Below, one piece after another: positions 11,684 to 19,998 of a stretch of 64,000 nucleotides of DNA. Source of the DNA: Thalassobacter stenotrophicus (GTDB taxonomy: Bacteria > Pseudomonadota > Alphaproteobacteria > Rhodobacterales > Rhodobacteraceae). Both the position numbers and the translations under genes were made by a program. Within the stretch, counting starts at the first letter, position 1. Each line of letters opens with the position of its first letter. The notes under the pieces are model-generated. The model saw nothing but the letters and a program-made list of their open reading frames with translations. It had not been told where the DNA came from and did not search any database. The stretch covers positions 248,001-312,000 of the forward strand of contig NZ_CYRX01000025.1 of NCBI RefSeq assembly GCF_001458315.1, read 5' to 3'.

Positions 11684-12038
11684 GGGTGGGCAACCGTGGT
11701 CTATAGTGATGGGCGGGTGAATTTGGTGAAAGCCCGTCTAAAAGCCGAGGGCCCGGGCGGTATACTTTGCCCAAGCCAACACCAGAAAAATCTGCGTATG
11801 CACGGCTCAACCCTTGGCGTCACGTCAGCACGGTTTACTTGCGGAGGAGTTGTCTAAAACTGTCTCGATCGCTTGCGGCGGCGGGGCGGTGCATGGCACA
11901 GTATGACAAAGACGTAACGGGACTGAGTCCTTGAAGCGTTAACGGTTGGACCCCAAGTATTGGGGCACAAGACCGGAAGAGCACCACTGCTGCCGCCGAG
12001 CGGGGCCGGGGCTCTTTGCGAAACATAAAGGAACCAAG
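11684..12038. other. Intergenic region between tgt and lon
   Basis: This 355-base stretch has no convincing gene. Its right third contains the sigma-32-like promoter described separately. A GGTATACTTT near 11759-11768 resembles a -10 element, but no good -35 goes with it. I see no terminator with a T-run for tgt here. Confidence 0.6.
11930..11960 (+). promoter_or_regulatory. Sigma-32 (RpoH) type promoter of lon
   Basis: The elements CTTGAAG and CCCCAAGTAT, separated by 14 bases, closely match the heat-shock consensus CTTGAAA and CCCCATNT with 13-17 base spacing. It points to lon, 78 bases downstream, a standard heat-shock target. Confidence 0.75.
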
Positions 12039-14435
12039 ATGGATCATACCTCTTACCCTGTCCTGCCGCTGCGCGATGTTGTGGTTTTCCCCCATATGAT
12101 CGTGCCACTGTTCGTGGGGCGCGAAAAATCGGTACGCGCGTTGGAAGAAGTGATGCGCGACGACAAGCAAATCTTGTTGTCCAGCCAGATCGATCCTGCG
12201 GTCGATGACCCGACCAGTGATGGCATCTATCGCACAGGTGTGCTGGCTAACGTGCTGCAATTGCTCAAGCTTCCCGACGGCACTGTAAAAGTGCTGGTCG
12301 AGGGCCGTGGCCGCGTGCAGATCACCGAATTCATCGAAAACGAGAACTTCTTTGAAGCCGAGGCTGCGCCGCTTGAGGAAACCTTGGGAGATGAGGCCAT
12401 CGTTGAGGCGATGATGCGCTCCGTGGCTGAGGAATTTGAGCGTTATGCCAAGGTTAAGAAGAATGTCCCCGAAGAAGCGCTGACAGCCGTTTCGGAAACA
12501 CAGGAGCCCGCCAAGCTGGTGGATCTTGTCGCAGGCCACTTGGGTATCGAAGTCGCGGACAAGCAGGAACTGCTGGAATTGCTCGTCGTGGCAGAACGGT
12601 TGGAGCGTGTCTACGGCATGATGCAGGGCGAGATGTCGGTCCTCTCGGTTGAGAAAAAGATCAAATCCCGCGTCAAAAACCAGATGGAGCGTACGCAGCG
12701 CGAATACTATCTGAATGAGCAAATGAAGGCTATTCAGAAGGAGCTGGGCGACGGTGAAGAAGGCGGCGGCGAAGTGGCCGAGCTGGAAGCGCGGATCGCG
12801 GAAACAAAGCTCTCCAAGGAGGCCAAAGAAAAGGCCGATGCGGAGCTGAAAAAGCTCAAGAATATGTCGCCTATGAGCGCTGAGGCGACCGTGGTGCGCA
12901 ACTATCTTGACTGGATGCTGTCCATTCCGTGGGGCACGAAATCTCGTGTTAAGAAAGACCTTAACCGCGCGCAGAACGTCCTCGACAACGATCACTATGG
13001 CTTGGAAAAGGTTAAGGAACGCATCGTTGAATACCTTGCGGTCCAGCAACGCTCGGCCAAACTGCGCGGTCCGATCTTGTGTCTGGTCGGACCTCCCGGC
13101 GTGGGTAAAACCTCGCTCGGAAAGTCCGTGGCAAAGGCCACTGGGCGTGAGTTCATCCGTATTTCCCTTGGCGGTGTGCGGGATGAAAGCGAAATTCGCG
13201 GCCATCGGCGCACATATATCGGCTCAATGCCTGGTAAAATTATCCAAGCCCTGAAAAAGGCGAAAACCACGAACCCACTGATCTTGCTCGATGAAATCGA
13301 CAAGATGGGTCAGGATTTCCGTGGTGACCCGGCCTCAGCCATGCTTGAGGTGCTTGACCCTGAGCAGAACGGCACGTTTGTCGATCACTACCTTGAGGTC
13401 GAATATGACCTTTCGAACGTGATGTTCCTCACGACGGCGAACTCCTACAACATGCCCGGGCCGCTGCTGGACCGGATGGAGATCATCAGCCTCGCAGGGT
13501 ACACCGAGGAAGAAAAAGCCGAGATTGCCAAGCAGCACCTCATCTCAAAACAGGTTAAGAACCACGGCCTGCGCAAAGATGAATTCGCGCTGTCGGACGA
13601 AGCGCTGCAAGAGATGATCCGCACCTACACCCGTGAGGCGGGCGTGCGGAATCTGGAGCGTGAGATTGGCAAACTGGCCCGGAAAGCCGTCACCAAAATC
13701 GTTCGCAAAGAAGCCGACAAGGTTGAGGTGACGCCGGACAATTTGGATGATTTCCTTGGCGTGAAAAAGTACCGCTACGGTCTGGCCGAAAGCAAAGATC
13801 AGATCGGTGTTGTGACGGGCTTGGCCTATACTTCCGTTGGTGGTGATTTGCTGCATATTGAGGCGCTGAAGCTGCCCGGTAAGGGGCGGATGAAGACCAC
13901 GGGTAAACTGGGCGATGTGATGAAGGAGTCGATTGATGCGGCGTCTTCCTACGTTCGCTCGATTGCGCCAAAAATTGGTGTGAAGCCGCCGATGTTCGAC
14001 ACGTTCGATATCCACGTACACGTTCCCGACGGTGCCACGCCCAAGGACGGTCCCTCCGCTGGTTTGGCGATGGTGACGTCCATTGTGTCGGTCCTGACCG
14101 GTATCCCCGTGCGCAAAGATATTGCGATGACGGGTGAGGTTAGCTTGCGCGGCAATGCGATGCCCATCGGTGGTCTTAAGGAAAAGCTCCTTGCGGCTTT
14201 GCGTGGTGGGATCACGACCGTGCTAATCCCTGAGGAGAATGAAAAAGACCTCGCGGATATTCCGGATAGTGTCAAAAATGGTCTTAAGATCATTCCAGTC
14301 ACGCATGTGTCCGAGGTGATTGAACGTGCATTGGTCTCTGCACCAGAGGCGGTGGAATGGGACCAAGCCGCAGAAGAAGCCGCGGCCTTGGCGCGGATCA
14401 CCTCCGACAAGGTGACTACAGCTACGACGCACTAG
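12039..14435 (+). CDS. lon: ATP-dependent protease Lon
   Basis: Cytoplasmic AAA+ serine protease that degrades misfolded and regulatory proteins. The 798 residues show the N-terminal LON substrate domain (starting YPVLPLRDVVVFPHM), a coiled-coil stretch around residues 190-280, Walker A GPPGVGKTS near 350, Walker B LILLDEIDK near 413, and a C-terminal protease domain. The catalytic Ser lies in DGPSAGLAM near 671 and the Lys in GGLKEKLLAA near 713. The ATG at 12039 is preceded by AAAGGA; the frame is open to 11946, but that part overlaps the heat-shock promoter. A terminator follows. Confidence 0.97.
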   Translation: MDHTSYPVLPLRDVVVFPHMIVPLFVGREKSVRALEEVMRDDKQILLSSQIDPAVDDPTSDGIYRTGVLANVLQLLKLPDGTVKVLVEGRGRVQITEFIENENFFEAEAAPLEETLGDEAIVEAMMRSVAEEFERYAKVKKNVPEEALTAVSETQEPAKLVDLVAGHLGIEVADKQELLELLVVAERLERVYGMMQGEMSVLSVEKKIKSRVKNQMERTQREYYLNEQMKAIQKELGDGEEGGGEVAELEARIAETKLSKEAKEKADAELKKLKNMSPMSAEATVVRNYLDWMLSIPWGTKSRVKKDLNRAQNVLDNDHYGLEKVKERIVEYLAVQQRSAKLRGPILCLVGPPGVGKTSLGKSVAKATGREFIRISLGGVRDESEIRGHRRTYIGSMPGKIIQALKKAKTTNPLILLDEIDKMGQDFRGDPASAMLEVLDPEQNGTFVDHYLEVEYDLSNVMFLTTANSYNMPGPLLDRMEIISLAGYTEEEKAEIAKQHLISKQVKNHGLRKDEFALSDEALQEMIRTYTREAGVRNLEREIGKLARKAVTKIVRKEADKVEVTPDNLDDFLGVKKYRYGLAESKDQIGVVTGLAYTSVGGDLLHIEALKLPGKGRMKTTGKLGDVMKESIDAASSYVRSIAPKIGVKPPMFDTFDIHVHVPDGATPKDGPSAGLAMVTSIVSVLTGIPVRKDIAMTGEVSLRGNAMPIGGLKEKLLAALRGGITTVLIPEENEKDLADIPDSVKNGLKIIPVTHVSEVIERALVSAPEAVEWDQAAEEAAALARITSDKVTTATTH

Positions 14436-14463
14436 GCGCCTATCTGCTACAGACAGAATATCA

Positions 14464-14500
14464 GCCGTCCGCGCCCGTCGCGGGCGGCTTTCATTTTTGT
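14464..14500 (+). terminator. Terminator after lon
   Basis: The ten-base stem GCCGTCCGCG / CGCGGGCGGC includes one G-T pair, has a short loop, and is followed by TTTCATTTTTGT. Confidence 0.75.
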
Positions 14501-14642
14501 AACTCAGGTTTCGGGTCCTTTGACACCGGATCGGCGCTTCAAGCGCGCCTCAGGAGGCGTAAAATTCCGCCTATACTCGGTTCAGTTTTTGCCTGAACAG
14601 CCTCTTGCATCCGACCCACAGCCTCGCTAGACCACCGTCCAA

Positions 14643-14717
14643 GGGTGATTAGCTCAGTGGTAGAGCGCTTCGTTCACATCGAAGATGTCAGGAGTTCAAA
14701 TCTCTTATCACCCACCA
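14643..14717 (+). tRNA. tRNA-Val(CAC)
   Basis: A complete cloverleaf: acceptor GGGTGAT / ATCACCC with an encoded CCA end, D-stem GCTC/GAGC, anticodon stem CTTCG/CGAAG around loop TTCACAT (anticodon CAC, reading GUG), and a T-arm with TTCAAAT. The length is 75 bases. A second valine tRNA lies about 670 bases downstream. Confidence 0.95.
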
Positions 14718-14764
14718 TTCTTTCTCGAATATGCGCGGCAAACCACCTGCAAGAGAGGGCCTTC

Positions 14765-15346
14765 ATGACAGTCGAACTCTTCGTTTTGCGCCATGGGGAA
14801 ACAACCTGGAATCGCGAAGGCCGCATGCAGGGCCATCTTAATGCGCCTTTGACCGAATTGGGTGTGGAGCAGGCGGTTACACAGCGCAATATCATGGCTG
14901 AACAGGATCTTAGCGGCTTTTGTGTGCTATCCAGCCCGTCTGGCCGTGCGGTGGAAACAGCCGCTATCGCGCTGGGGCCCCTCGTCACCGAAATCACCAC
15001 AGATACCGATCTGCGTGAGGTGGGCGTTGGCGAATGGACTGGCCGTTTGCGTGCCGAATTGATCGATCCGACAGAGTGGCAGGTGACGGCCGACGGTGTG
15101 CTGGAGTTGTATGATATGGCGCCGGGTGGCGAAGGTCTTGCGGGCCTAGAGGCGCGTTGCGCCCGGTTTTTGGCGCGCCTTGAGGGGCCGCATGTGCTGG
15201 TCACGCACGGGATCACCAGCCGCATGATCCGGGCTCTCGCACTCGGTCACGGGCCGAATGTGACGCTTGCGACGTTGAGTGAAATGCCAGGCGGGCAGGG
15301 CGTTGTTTACCATGTGAAAGATGGTCAACAAAAACGTCTCTCTTAG
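14765..15346 (+). CDS. Histidine phosphatase family protein
   Basis: A cytoplasmic phosphatase of the phosphoglycerate-mutase-like (histidine phosphatase) superfamily, 193 residues. The phosphohistidine motif RHGET is at residues 9-13. The second catalytic His is in VTHGITSRM near residue 143, and the GVGEWTGR segment fits the cobC/GpmB-like branch. The physiological substrate is unknown. The ATG at 14765 follows GAGAGGG; the frame is open further upstream, but that part runs through tRNA-Val and cannot be coding. It sits between two valine tRNA genes. Confidence 0.88.
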   Translation: MTVELFVLRHGETTWNREGRMQGHLNAPLTELGVEQAVTQRNIMAEQDLSGFCVLSSPSGRAVETAAIALGPLVTEITTDTDLREVGVGEWTGRLRAELIDPTEWQVTADGVLELYDMAPGGEGLAGLEARCARFLARLEGPHVLVTHGITSRMIRALALGHGPNVTLATLSEMPGGQGVVYHVKDGQQKRLS

Positions 15347-15388
15347 GGCTTGCTCCTCCCTAATCTTTGACGTATTGCCTCGCGTAAC

Positions 15389-15464
<76 letters not shown>

Positions 15465-15487
15465 TTACCCCAGACCAAAGCTCTGCC

Positions 15488-15679
15488 TCAGTCCTTGAGA
15501 TTAGACCGCGTGCGAGCCACCCACACTCCACCTAAAATCATATAGACCATCCCCCCAAGGACGTATCCCAGGATTACAGCCCACACTGGCCCGCCAACCA
15601 GCCATACGGCTAATGCGGTTAATAGGGCACCAAGAATGCCAATGCCTATGAGGGCGCCAAGGGTCGTGATCGATTTCAT
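15488..15679 (-). CDS. Small membrane protein, unknown function
   Basis: A 63-residue protein with two predicted membrane helices (roughly residues 6-27 and 31-53) separated by a GGPVW turn, and a basic, polar tail ending RSNLKD. I recognise no family. The frame extends upstream to 15796, but the residues before MKSITT are Cys/Arg-rich and look non-coding, so I placed the start at 15679. The ribosome-binding site is weak. It faces tRNA-Val(TAC) convergently. It may be a regulatory or anchoring micro-membrane protein, but nothing in the context specifies a role. Confidence 0.6.
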   Translation of the reverse strand: MKSITTLGALIGIGILGALLTALAVWLVGGPVWAVILGYVLGGMVYMILGGVWVARTRSNLKD

Positions 15680-15864
15680 ACCCAATCGTCGCAAGCAAAG
15701 CTTAATACACCCTTTACAAGCGACATGCCGAGTTAAGCTTTTACGGCGAATTTTAGGAAATTCGCAGGGCAGTTCGGTCGAAAAAAGGCGTCGCAACGGA
15801 CTTTATGGCCCCTCGCGCGGGCGGTCACGGCGATTCTGTGTGTGTCAGCCCGGAACAACCACCA

Positions 15865-15892
15865 AAACCGGGCCGTAACATGACGGCCCAGT
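15865..15892 (-). terminator. Possible terminator of the SDR gene
   Basis: A seven-base stem GGGCCGT / ACGGCCC with a six-base loop lies just past the SDR stop. Read on the minus strand it is followed by CGGTTTTGG, a weak T-run. Confidence 0.45.
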
Positions 15893-15920
15893 TCACTTCA
15901 TTCATCTTCAAATTTGCGCG

Positions 15921-16676
15921 CTAGCCTCGCAACGCAGGCAGGCCAATGCCCGTGCTCTCAAATCCGCCGTCCACGGCCAGGGTTTGCCCGTTTACATAGC
16001 TCGCTTTGTCCGAGCAGAGCCAACAAATTGCTTCTGCCAATTCTTCTTCCTGCCCATAGCGGTTTAGGGGAATCGCATCGTGGTAGGCGGCGATGATTTC
16101 GGGGGTGTGGACCGCCATCGCCAGCTTGGTGCGCACGGGGCCGGGGGCCACGCAGTTGGCACGCACGCCAAACTCACCCAGCTCGGCCGCTTGTTGTTCG
16201 GTCAAATGCGCAACGGCTGCCTTTGACGTGCCATAGGCCACTCGCAGTGTTGAAGCCCGTAGCGCCGAGATGGAGGCGATGTTCACAATCGCGCCCCTGC
16301 GCGCTTTGAGCAGTGGAATGAACCCTTGGGACATCAGGAACGTTCCATCAAGGTTGATCGACATAATTCGACGCCACCGCGCGAAATCGGTGTCCTCCAT
16401 CGGGCCAAAATCCGCGATGCCGGCATTGTTCACCAAGGCGTTGATACCACCACCTGTCAGCTCGGTGACATTGGCCACAAGCGCGTCTACGTCAGCCTCA
16501 AGGCTGATGTCGGCCACGATGTCATGCACGTCGCCCAACCCTTCGGCTGAGGCCTCCAGGGCGGGGGCATCCCAGTCCACCCGGACGACTTTCCACCCAT
16601 CTTCCAAGAACTTGGCAGTGGTCGCCAAGCCGATGCCCCGTGCTGATCCCGTCACGAGCGCTACTTTTTGTGTCAT
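15921..16676 (-). CDS. Short-chain dehydrogenase/reductase (SDR)
   Basis: A classical NAD(P)-dependent SDR oxidoreductase of 251 residues. The cofactor motif TGSARGIG is near residue 10, NNAG follows near 85, the catalytic Ser is in NIASISAL, and the YxxxK pair is in YGTSK. An acidic residue (VDWD) at the end of the second strand suggests NAD preference. The substrate is unknown. GGGAGG sits just before the ATG at 16676; the upstream extension to 16847 is not supported. It is divergent from an EamA transporter gene, with 151 bases between the starts. Confidence 0.88.
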   Translation of the reverse strand: MTQKVALVTGSARGIGLATTAKFLEDGWKVVRVDWDAPALEASAEGLGDVHDIVADISLEADVDALVANVTELTGGGINALVNNAGIADFGPMEDTDFARWRRIMSINLDGTFLMSQGFIPLLKARRGAIVNIASISALRASTLRVAYGTSKAAVAHLTEQQAAELGEFGVRANCVAPGPVRTKLAMAVHTPEIIAAYHDAIPLNRYGQEEELAEAICWLCSDKASYVNGQTLAVDGGFESTGIGLPALRG

Positions 16677-16827
16677 GTTTTCCTCCCGTTTTGCGGCAGC
16701 CTGCCATGCGTTGCAGGGGCTTACAATTGGGGATCGTTTGGGGTGGCCAAAGCATCGCCGCGTGCTCGGAAGGGCGATAAGACTTGTTTCCGTCCCTACG
16801 GCCCCTAGGGTGACGCAGGAGGCGCGC

Positions 16828-17775
16828 ATGGGACATCTCACTCGCAATCAAATCGGTATTTTGATGATCTGCTTGGGTACCGGGCTGATCACGCTGAATG
16901 ACATGATGTTCAAGGCGCTGTCGGGGGACTACGCGCTCTATCAGATCGTCTTTGCGCGCTCACTTGGTGGGCTGATGTTCTCGCTTATTATTCTACAGAT
17001 CGAAGGGGGCTGGCGGCTTCTGCGGACCGCAACGCCGTGGCAGCACGCCGCGCGCGCGATGATGGTGGTTGTGGCGAATATGTCCTTCTTTCTGGCCATC
17101 GCGGCGATGCCACTGGGATTGGTGTCGGCGCTGTTCTTCGTAGCCCCGTTGTTGATTACGATTCTTTCGATCCCGGTGTTGGGCGAACAGGTTGGCATCC
17201 ATCGCTGGGCCGCGGTTGGGGTGGGGTTTGCAGGCGTTGCGGTGATGTTCGTGCCTGAACTGCTTGGCCAAGGTCTTGGCGTCCCGGGGTGGAGCTATGC
17301 CTTACCGCTGGTCGCCGCGCTCAGCTACGCTGGCAATCAGGTGATGACCCGCAAATTGGGGGTAACTAGCCGGGCCAGCGCACTCGCCATCTATATCCAA
17401 GTTATGTTTCTGGTGGTGAGCATCGCTTCCTGCGGGGTGCTGGGGCAGGGGCAGTATGCGCAAGGAATCACGAACGAAAGTTTGGTGTTTTTGCTCCGCG
17501 CATGGGTCTGGCCGGCGCCCGGTGACATCTGGGTGTTCCTTGCGCTCGGACTTAACGTAGCGGCAATTGCCTATTGCCTGTCGCAAGCCTACCGGATGGC
17601 GGAAGCAGGTGTTGTGGCCCCGTTCGAATATGTGGCCCTTCCGCTCGCGGTTTTCTGGGGTTGGAGCGTTTTTGGAGAGATTCCGGGGCCATTTACATGG
17701 GCCGGAATGGTGCTAATCGCGGGGGCGGGACTTTATATTGTCTGGAGAGAAAGAAAGTCGCGAAAAAGGGATTGA
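16828..17775 (+). CDS. EamA/DMT family transporter
   Basis: An inner-membrane permease of 315 residues with ten hydrophobic segments and two EamA repeats, of the drug/metabolite transporter superfamily (RhaT/YdcZ-like). The substrate is not identifiable. The ATG at 16828 follows CAGGAGG. The frame runs open to 16270 but overlaps the SDR gene antisense, so that part is rejected. The tail is very basic (RERKSRKRD), consistent with a cytoplasmic C-terminus. It is divergent from the SDR gene and followed by tRNA-Asp. Confidence 0.88.
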   Translation: MGHLTRNQIGILMICLGTGLITLNDMMFKALSGDYALYQIVFARSLGGLMFSLIILQIEGGWRLLRTATPWQHAARAMMVVVANMSFFLAIAAMPLGLVSALFFVAPLLITILSIPVLGEQVGIHRWAAVGVGFAGVAVMFVPELLGQGLGVPGWSYALPLVAALSYAGNQVMTRKLGVTSRASALAIYIQVMFLVVSIASCGVLGQGQYAQGITNESLVFLLRAWVWPAPGDIWVFLALGLNVAAIAYCLSQAYRMAEAGVVAPFEYVALPLAVFWGWSVFGEIPGPFTWAGMVLIAGAGLYIVWRERKSRKRD

Positions 17776-17816
17776 CCCCCCCGTGCGGTAGCATTATCCC
17801 CCTCCACACGCAGTAC

Positions 17817-17893
17817 GCGGTTGTAGCTCAGTTGGTTAGAGTACCGGCCTGTCACGCCGGGGGTCGCGGGTTCGAGCCCCGTCAACCGCGCCA
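17817..17893 (+). tRNA. tRNA-Asp(GTC)
   Basis: Acceptor GCGGTTG / CAACCGC with a G discriminator and encoded CCA. The anticodon stem CCGGC/GCCGG encloses CTGTCAC (anticodon GTC), and the T-arm GTTCGAG is intact. The length is 77 bases. Confidence 0.96.
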
Positions 17894-17923
17894 CTGCTGT
17901 ATGACCTTTAGGTCACGTAAGAA

Positions 17924-17950
17924 AGCCGCCCCTCGGGGCCGCTTTTTCGT
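17924..17950 (+). terminator. Terminator after tRNA-Asp
   Basis: A GC-rich hairpin AGCCGCCCC / GGGGCCGCT with one internal mismatch and overlapping centre is followed by TTTTTCGTTT, 30 bases after the tRNA end. Confidence 0.55.
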
Positions 17951-17986
17951 TTCATACTAAATGGTTAGGTTAGGTTAGCCCTAGGG

Positions 17987-18859
17987 CTAACCACGTGATT
18001 TCCGCTCAAACCTTGGCAGCATAGCTGAGAAATCCTGCCCTGCGCCGCCTTCCGATTCCACAAAGGTTTCGTATAGCGCAGTGGTGGCTTGGCCCAAGGG
18101 CGTGTCCGCATCTACGGCCTCTGCCGCTTGCTGGCTCAACCGCAGATCTTTGAGCATCAGCTCGGCCGCGAATCCCGGTTTGTAGTCGTTGTCCGCCGGA
18201 GAATCGGGGCCAACACCGGGGGCCGGGCAATAGGCGTTCATTGACCACGAATATCCGGACGAAGTTGACACAACGTCAAACATCGCCTGCCGGTCGAGCC
18301 CCAGTTTGTCGGCCAAGGCAAACGCTTCACAGGTGGCTGTCATGGTCACGCCAAGAATCATGTTGTTGCAGATTTTCGCCGCTTGGCCGTTGCCCGCGCC
18401 ACCGCAATGTACGGCCTTTTGCCCCATGATCTCAAACAGAGGTTGCGCGGTGGCGAATGCGTTCTGTGGGCCGCCGACCATAAAGGTCAAAGTGCCTGCA
18501 TCCGCGCCACCCGTGCCGCCAGAGACAGGTGCGTCTAGCGCGGCAAGGCTTGCGGCCTCAGCCTGTTCGGCAACCGCCCGCGCGCTGTCCACATCCACGG
18601 TTGAGCAATCGAGCAGCACGGCCCCCGGCTTCATCGCCGCAATGACCTCGGCTGCGACCGCGCGCAGGATCGCGCCGTTGGGCAGCATCGTGATCACAAC
18701 ATCCGCACCCTGTGCGGCTTCGGCCCCAGAGGCCGCCGCCGTCACGCCCGCAGGGCAGGGCGCGTGCAGGTCAAACCCCACAACTGTGTGGCTCGCAGAC
18801 GCCAAGTTGCGCGCCATATGGTGCCCCATATTCCCCAGCCCGATAAATCCAATCTGCAT
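17987..18859 (-). CDS. mmsB: 3-hydroxyisobutyrate dehydrogenase
   Basis: Oxidises 3-hydroxyisobutyrate to methylmalonate semialdehyde with NAD+ in valine catabolism. The 290 residues contain the N-terminal GLGNMG nucleotide motif (residues 7-12), the substrate-binding DAPVSGGTGGA segment near 118, and the catalytic Lys in GNGQAAKICNN near 170. AGGAGG precedes the ATG. It is the last gene of the mmsA - hydrolase - mmsB operon, starting 13 bases after the hydrolase stop. Beta-hydroxyacid dehydrogenases with other substrates look similar, but the operon makes this identity strong. Confidence 0.94.
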   Translation of the reverse strand: MQIGFIGLGNMGHHMARNLASASHTVVGFDLHAPCPAGVTAAASGAEAAQGADVVITMLPNGAILRAVAAEVIAAMKPGAVLLDCSTVDVDSARAVAEQAEAASLAALDAPVSGGTGGADAGTLTFMVGGPQNAFATAQPLFEIMGQKAVHCGGAGNGQAAKICNNMILGVTMTATCEAFALADKLGLDRQAMFDVVSTSSGYSWSMNAYCPAPGVGPDSPADNDYKPGFAAELMLKDLRLSQQAAEAVDADTPLGQATTALYETFVESEGGAGQDFSAMLPRFERKSRG

Positions 18860-18872
18860 AGTGTCCCTCCTT

Positions 18873-19904
18873 CTAAATTTTCAAAGCATCCGGCCCTAAT
18901 GGCATCAGCATGCGGGCGACGTCCGTGGCCGGAACAGCCTCGGGGCCCGAGTGGCGCCATTTGGGGGATTTATCCTTGTCGATAATCTGTGCGCGAATCC
19001 CCTCGACGAAATCGCTGTGCTCAAGCGCGCGGTGGGTAAAGCGGTACTCAAGCCCCAGCGCGTCTGCCATCGTGGTGGCATCATTCATCCGGTGCAGCAT
19101 TTCAACGGCGCAGGCCATGCCCAGCGGCGCATTGCGCGAAAGCGCCTTGGCAGCGCGTTCGGCCAGCGGCCCGTCTGCGGCTGCAACACTTCGTACGATG
19201 TCGCCTAGCGTCTCGCCGCTAAACAGGGCGTCAATTTCGGCCTGTGCCGCAGCCAGCGGCGCGTCGGGCGGTGGCGCAGCTGCCGCGGCAATGACAGTAA
19301 CATCTCCTGTCGTACACAAGGCGGCCTTTAGGTCATCCCAGCCGTTAGGCACGTAGTTATCCGCAAATCCGGCATAGATGGCATCCGCGGCTCCCATTCG
19401 CGCCCCGGTGGTGCCCAAGTATTCGCCCAAACGTCCCGGCGCGAGGTGCAATAACAACGATCCCCCCACATCCGGAACAAGGCCGATCGCGCATTCCGGC
19501 ATCGCAATCTGACTGGTGTCATCCACAATGCGGTGCGAGCCATGGCACCCAACGCCAACGCCGCCGCCCATGGTAAACCCCTGCAAAAACGCGACGACAG
19601 GCTTGGCATAGTGAAAAATTTTAGCGTTCATGCGGTATTCATCCGCCCAGAACCGCTGCCCGTAACCGTACTCGCCTTTAATTCCTGCGGCATACATCTC
19701 TGCGATGTCACCACCGGCGCAAAAGGCGCGTGAACCCTCGGCATCAATCAGTACAAGGTCAACGGCATTGTCTTCGGCCCAAGCATCAAGGGCGGCCTCA
19801 ATGGCGAGACACATTTCCCACGTCAACGCGTTCAACGCGTCCGGGCGCCGCAACGTAATCCGACCAGCGCGGCCCTCAATTCGGCACCAGATATCCTCTT
19901 GCAA
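18873..19904 (-). CDS. 3-hydroxyisobutyryl-CoA hydrolase (enoyl-CoA hydratase/isomerase family)
   Basis: Releases CoA from 3-hydroxyisobutyryl-CoA in valine breakdown, supplying the substrate of MmsB. The crotonase fold is seen in AFCAGGDI near residue 68 and GFTMGGGVG near 112. The hydrolase-type residues Glu and Asp are present in MPECAIGLVPDVGGS, as in the human HIBCH family. The start is probably TTG at 19904, preceded by AAGGAAGGGA; no ATG fits, and the open frame up to 19979 runs into a GC hairpin. The resulting length is 343 residues. It lies between mmsA and mmsB. Confidence 0.88.
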   Translation of the reverse strand: MQEDIWCRIEGRAGRITLRRPDALNALTWEMCLAIEAALDAWAEDNAVDLVLIDAEGSRAFCAGGDIAEMYAAGIKGEYGYGQRFWADEYRMNAKIFHYAKPVVAFLQGFTMGGGVGVGCHGSHRIVDDTSQIAMPECAIGLVPDVGGSLLLHLAPGRLGEYLGTTGARMGAADAIYAGFADNYVPNGWDDLKAALCTTGDVTVIAAAAAPPPDAPLAAAQAEIDALFSGETLGDIVRSVAAADGPLAERAAKALSRNAPLGMACAVEMLHRMNDATTMADALGLEYRFTHRALEHSDFVEGIRAQIIDKDKSPKWRHSGPEAVPATDVARMLMPLGPDALKI

Positions 19905-19944
19905 GGCTGTCCCTTCCTTTGTTCCCAAAATACTCAAAAGGGGT

Positions 19945-19965
19945 GCGGGGGGCATCGCCCCCCGC
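19945..19965. repeat. GC-rich hairpin between mmsA and the hydrolase gene
   Basis: The nine-base perfect arms GCGGGGGGC and GCCCCCCGC are separated by ATC. It has no T-run. It sits in the 94-base gap inside the valine operon and may stabilise the mmsA end of the transcript or reduce downstream expression. Confidence 0.6.
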
Positions 19966-19998
19966 GGGTCGTCGCGCAAAGCGCGGCGAAATCCCTTA

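Noticed and set aside
11835-13205. 456-codon open frame antisense to lon
   Set aside because: Antisense to clear Lon motifs, with no recognisable protein signature.
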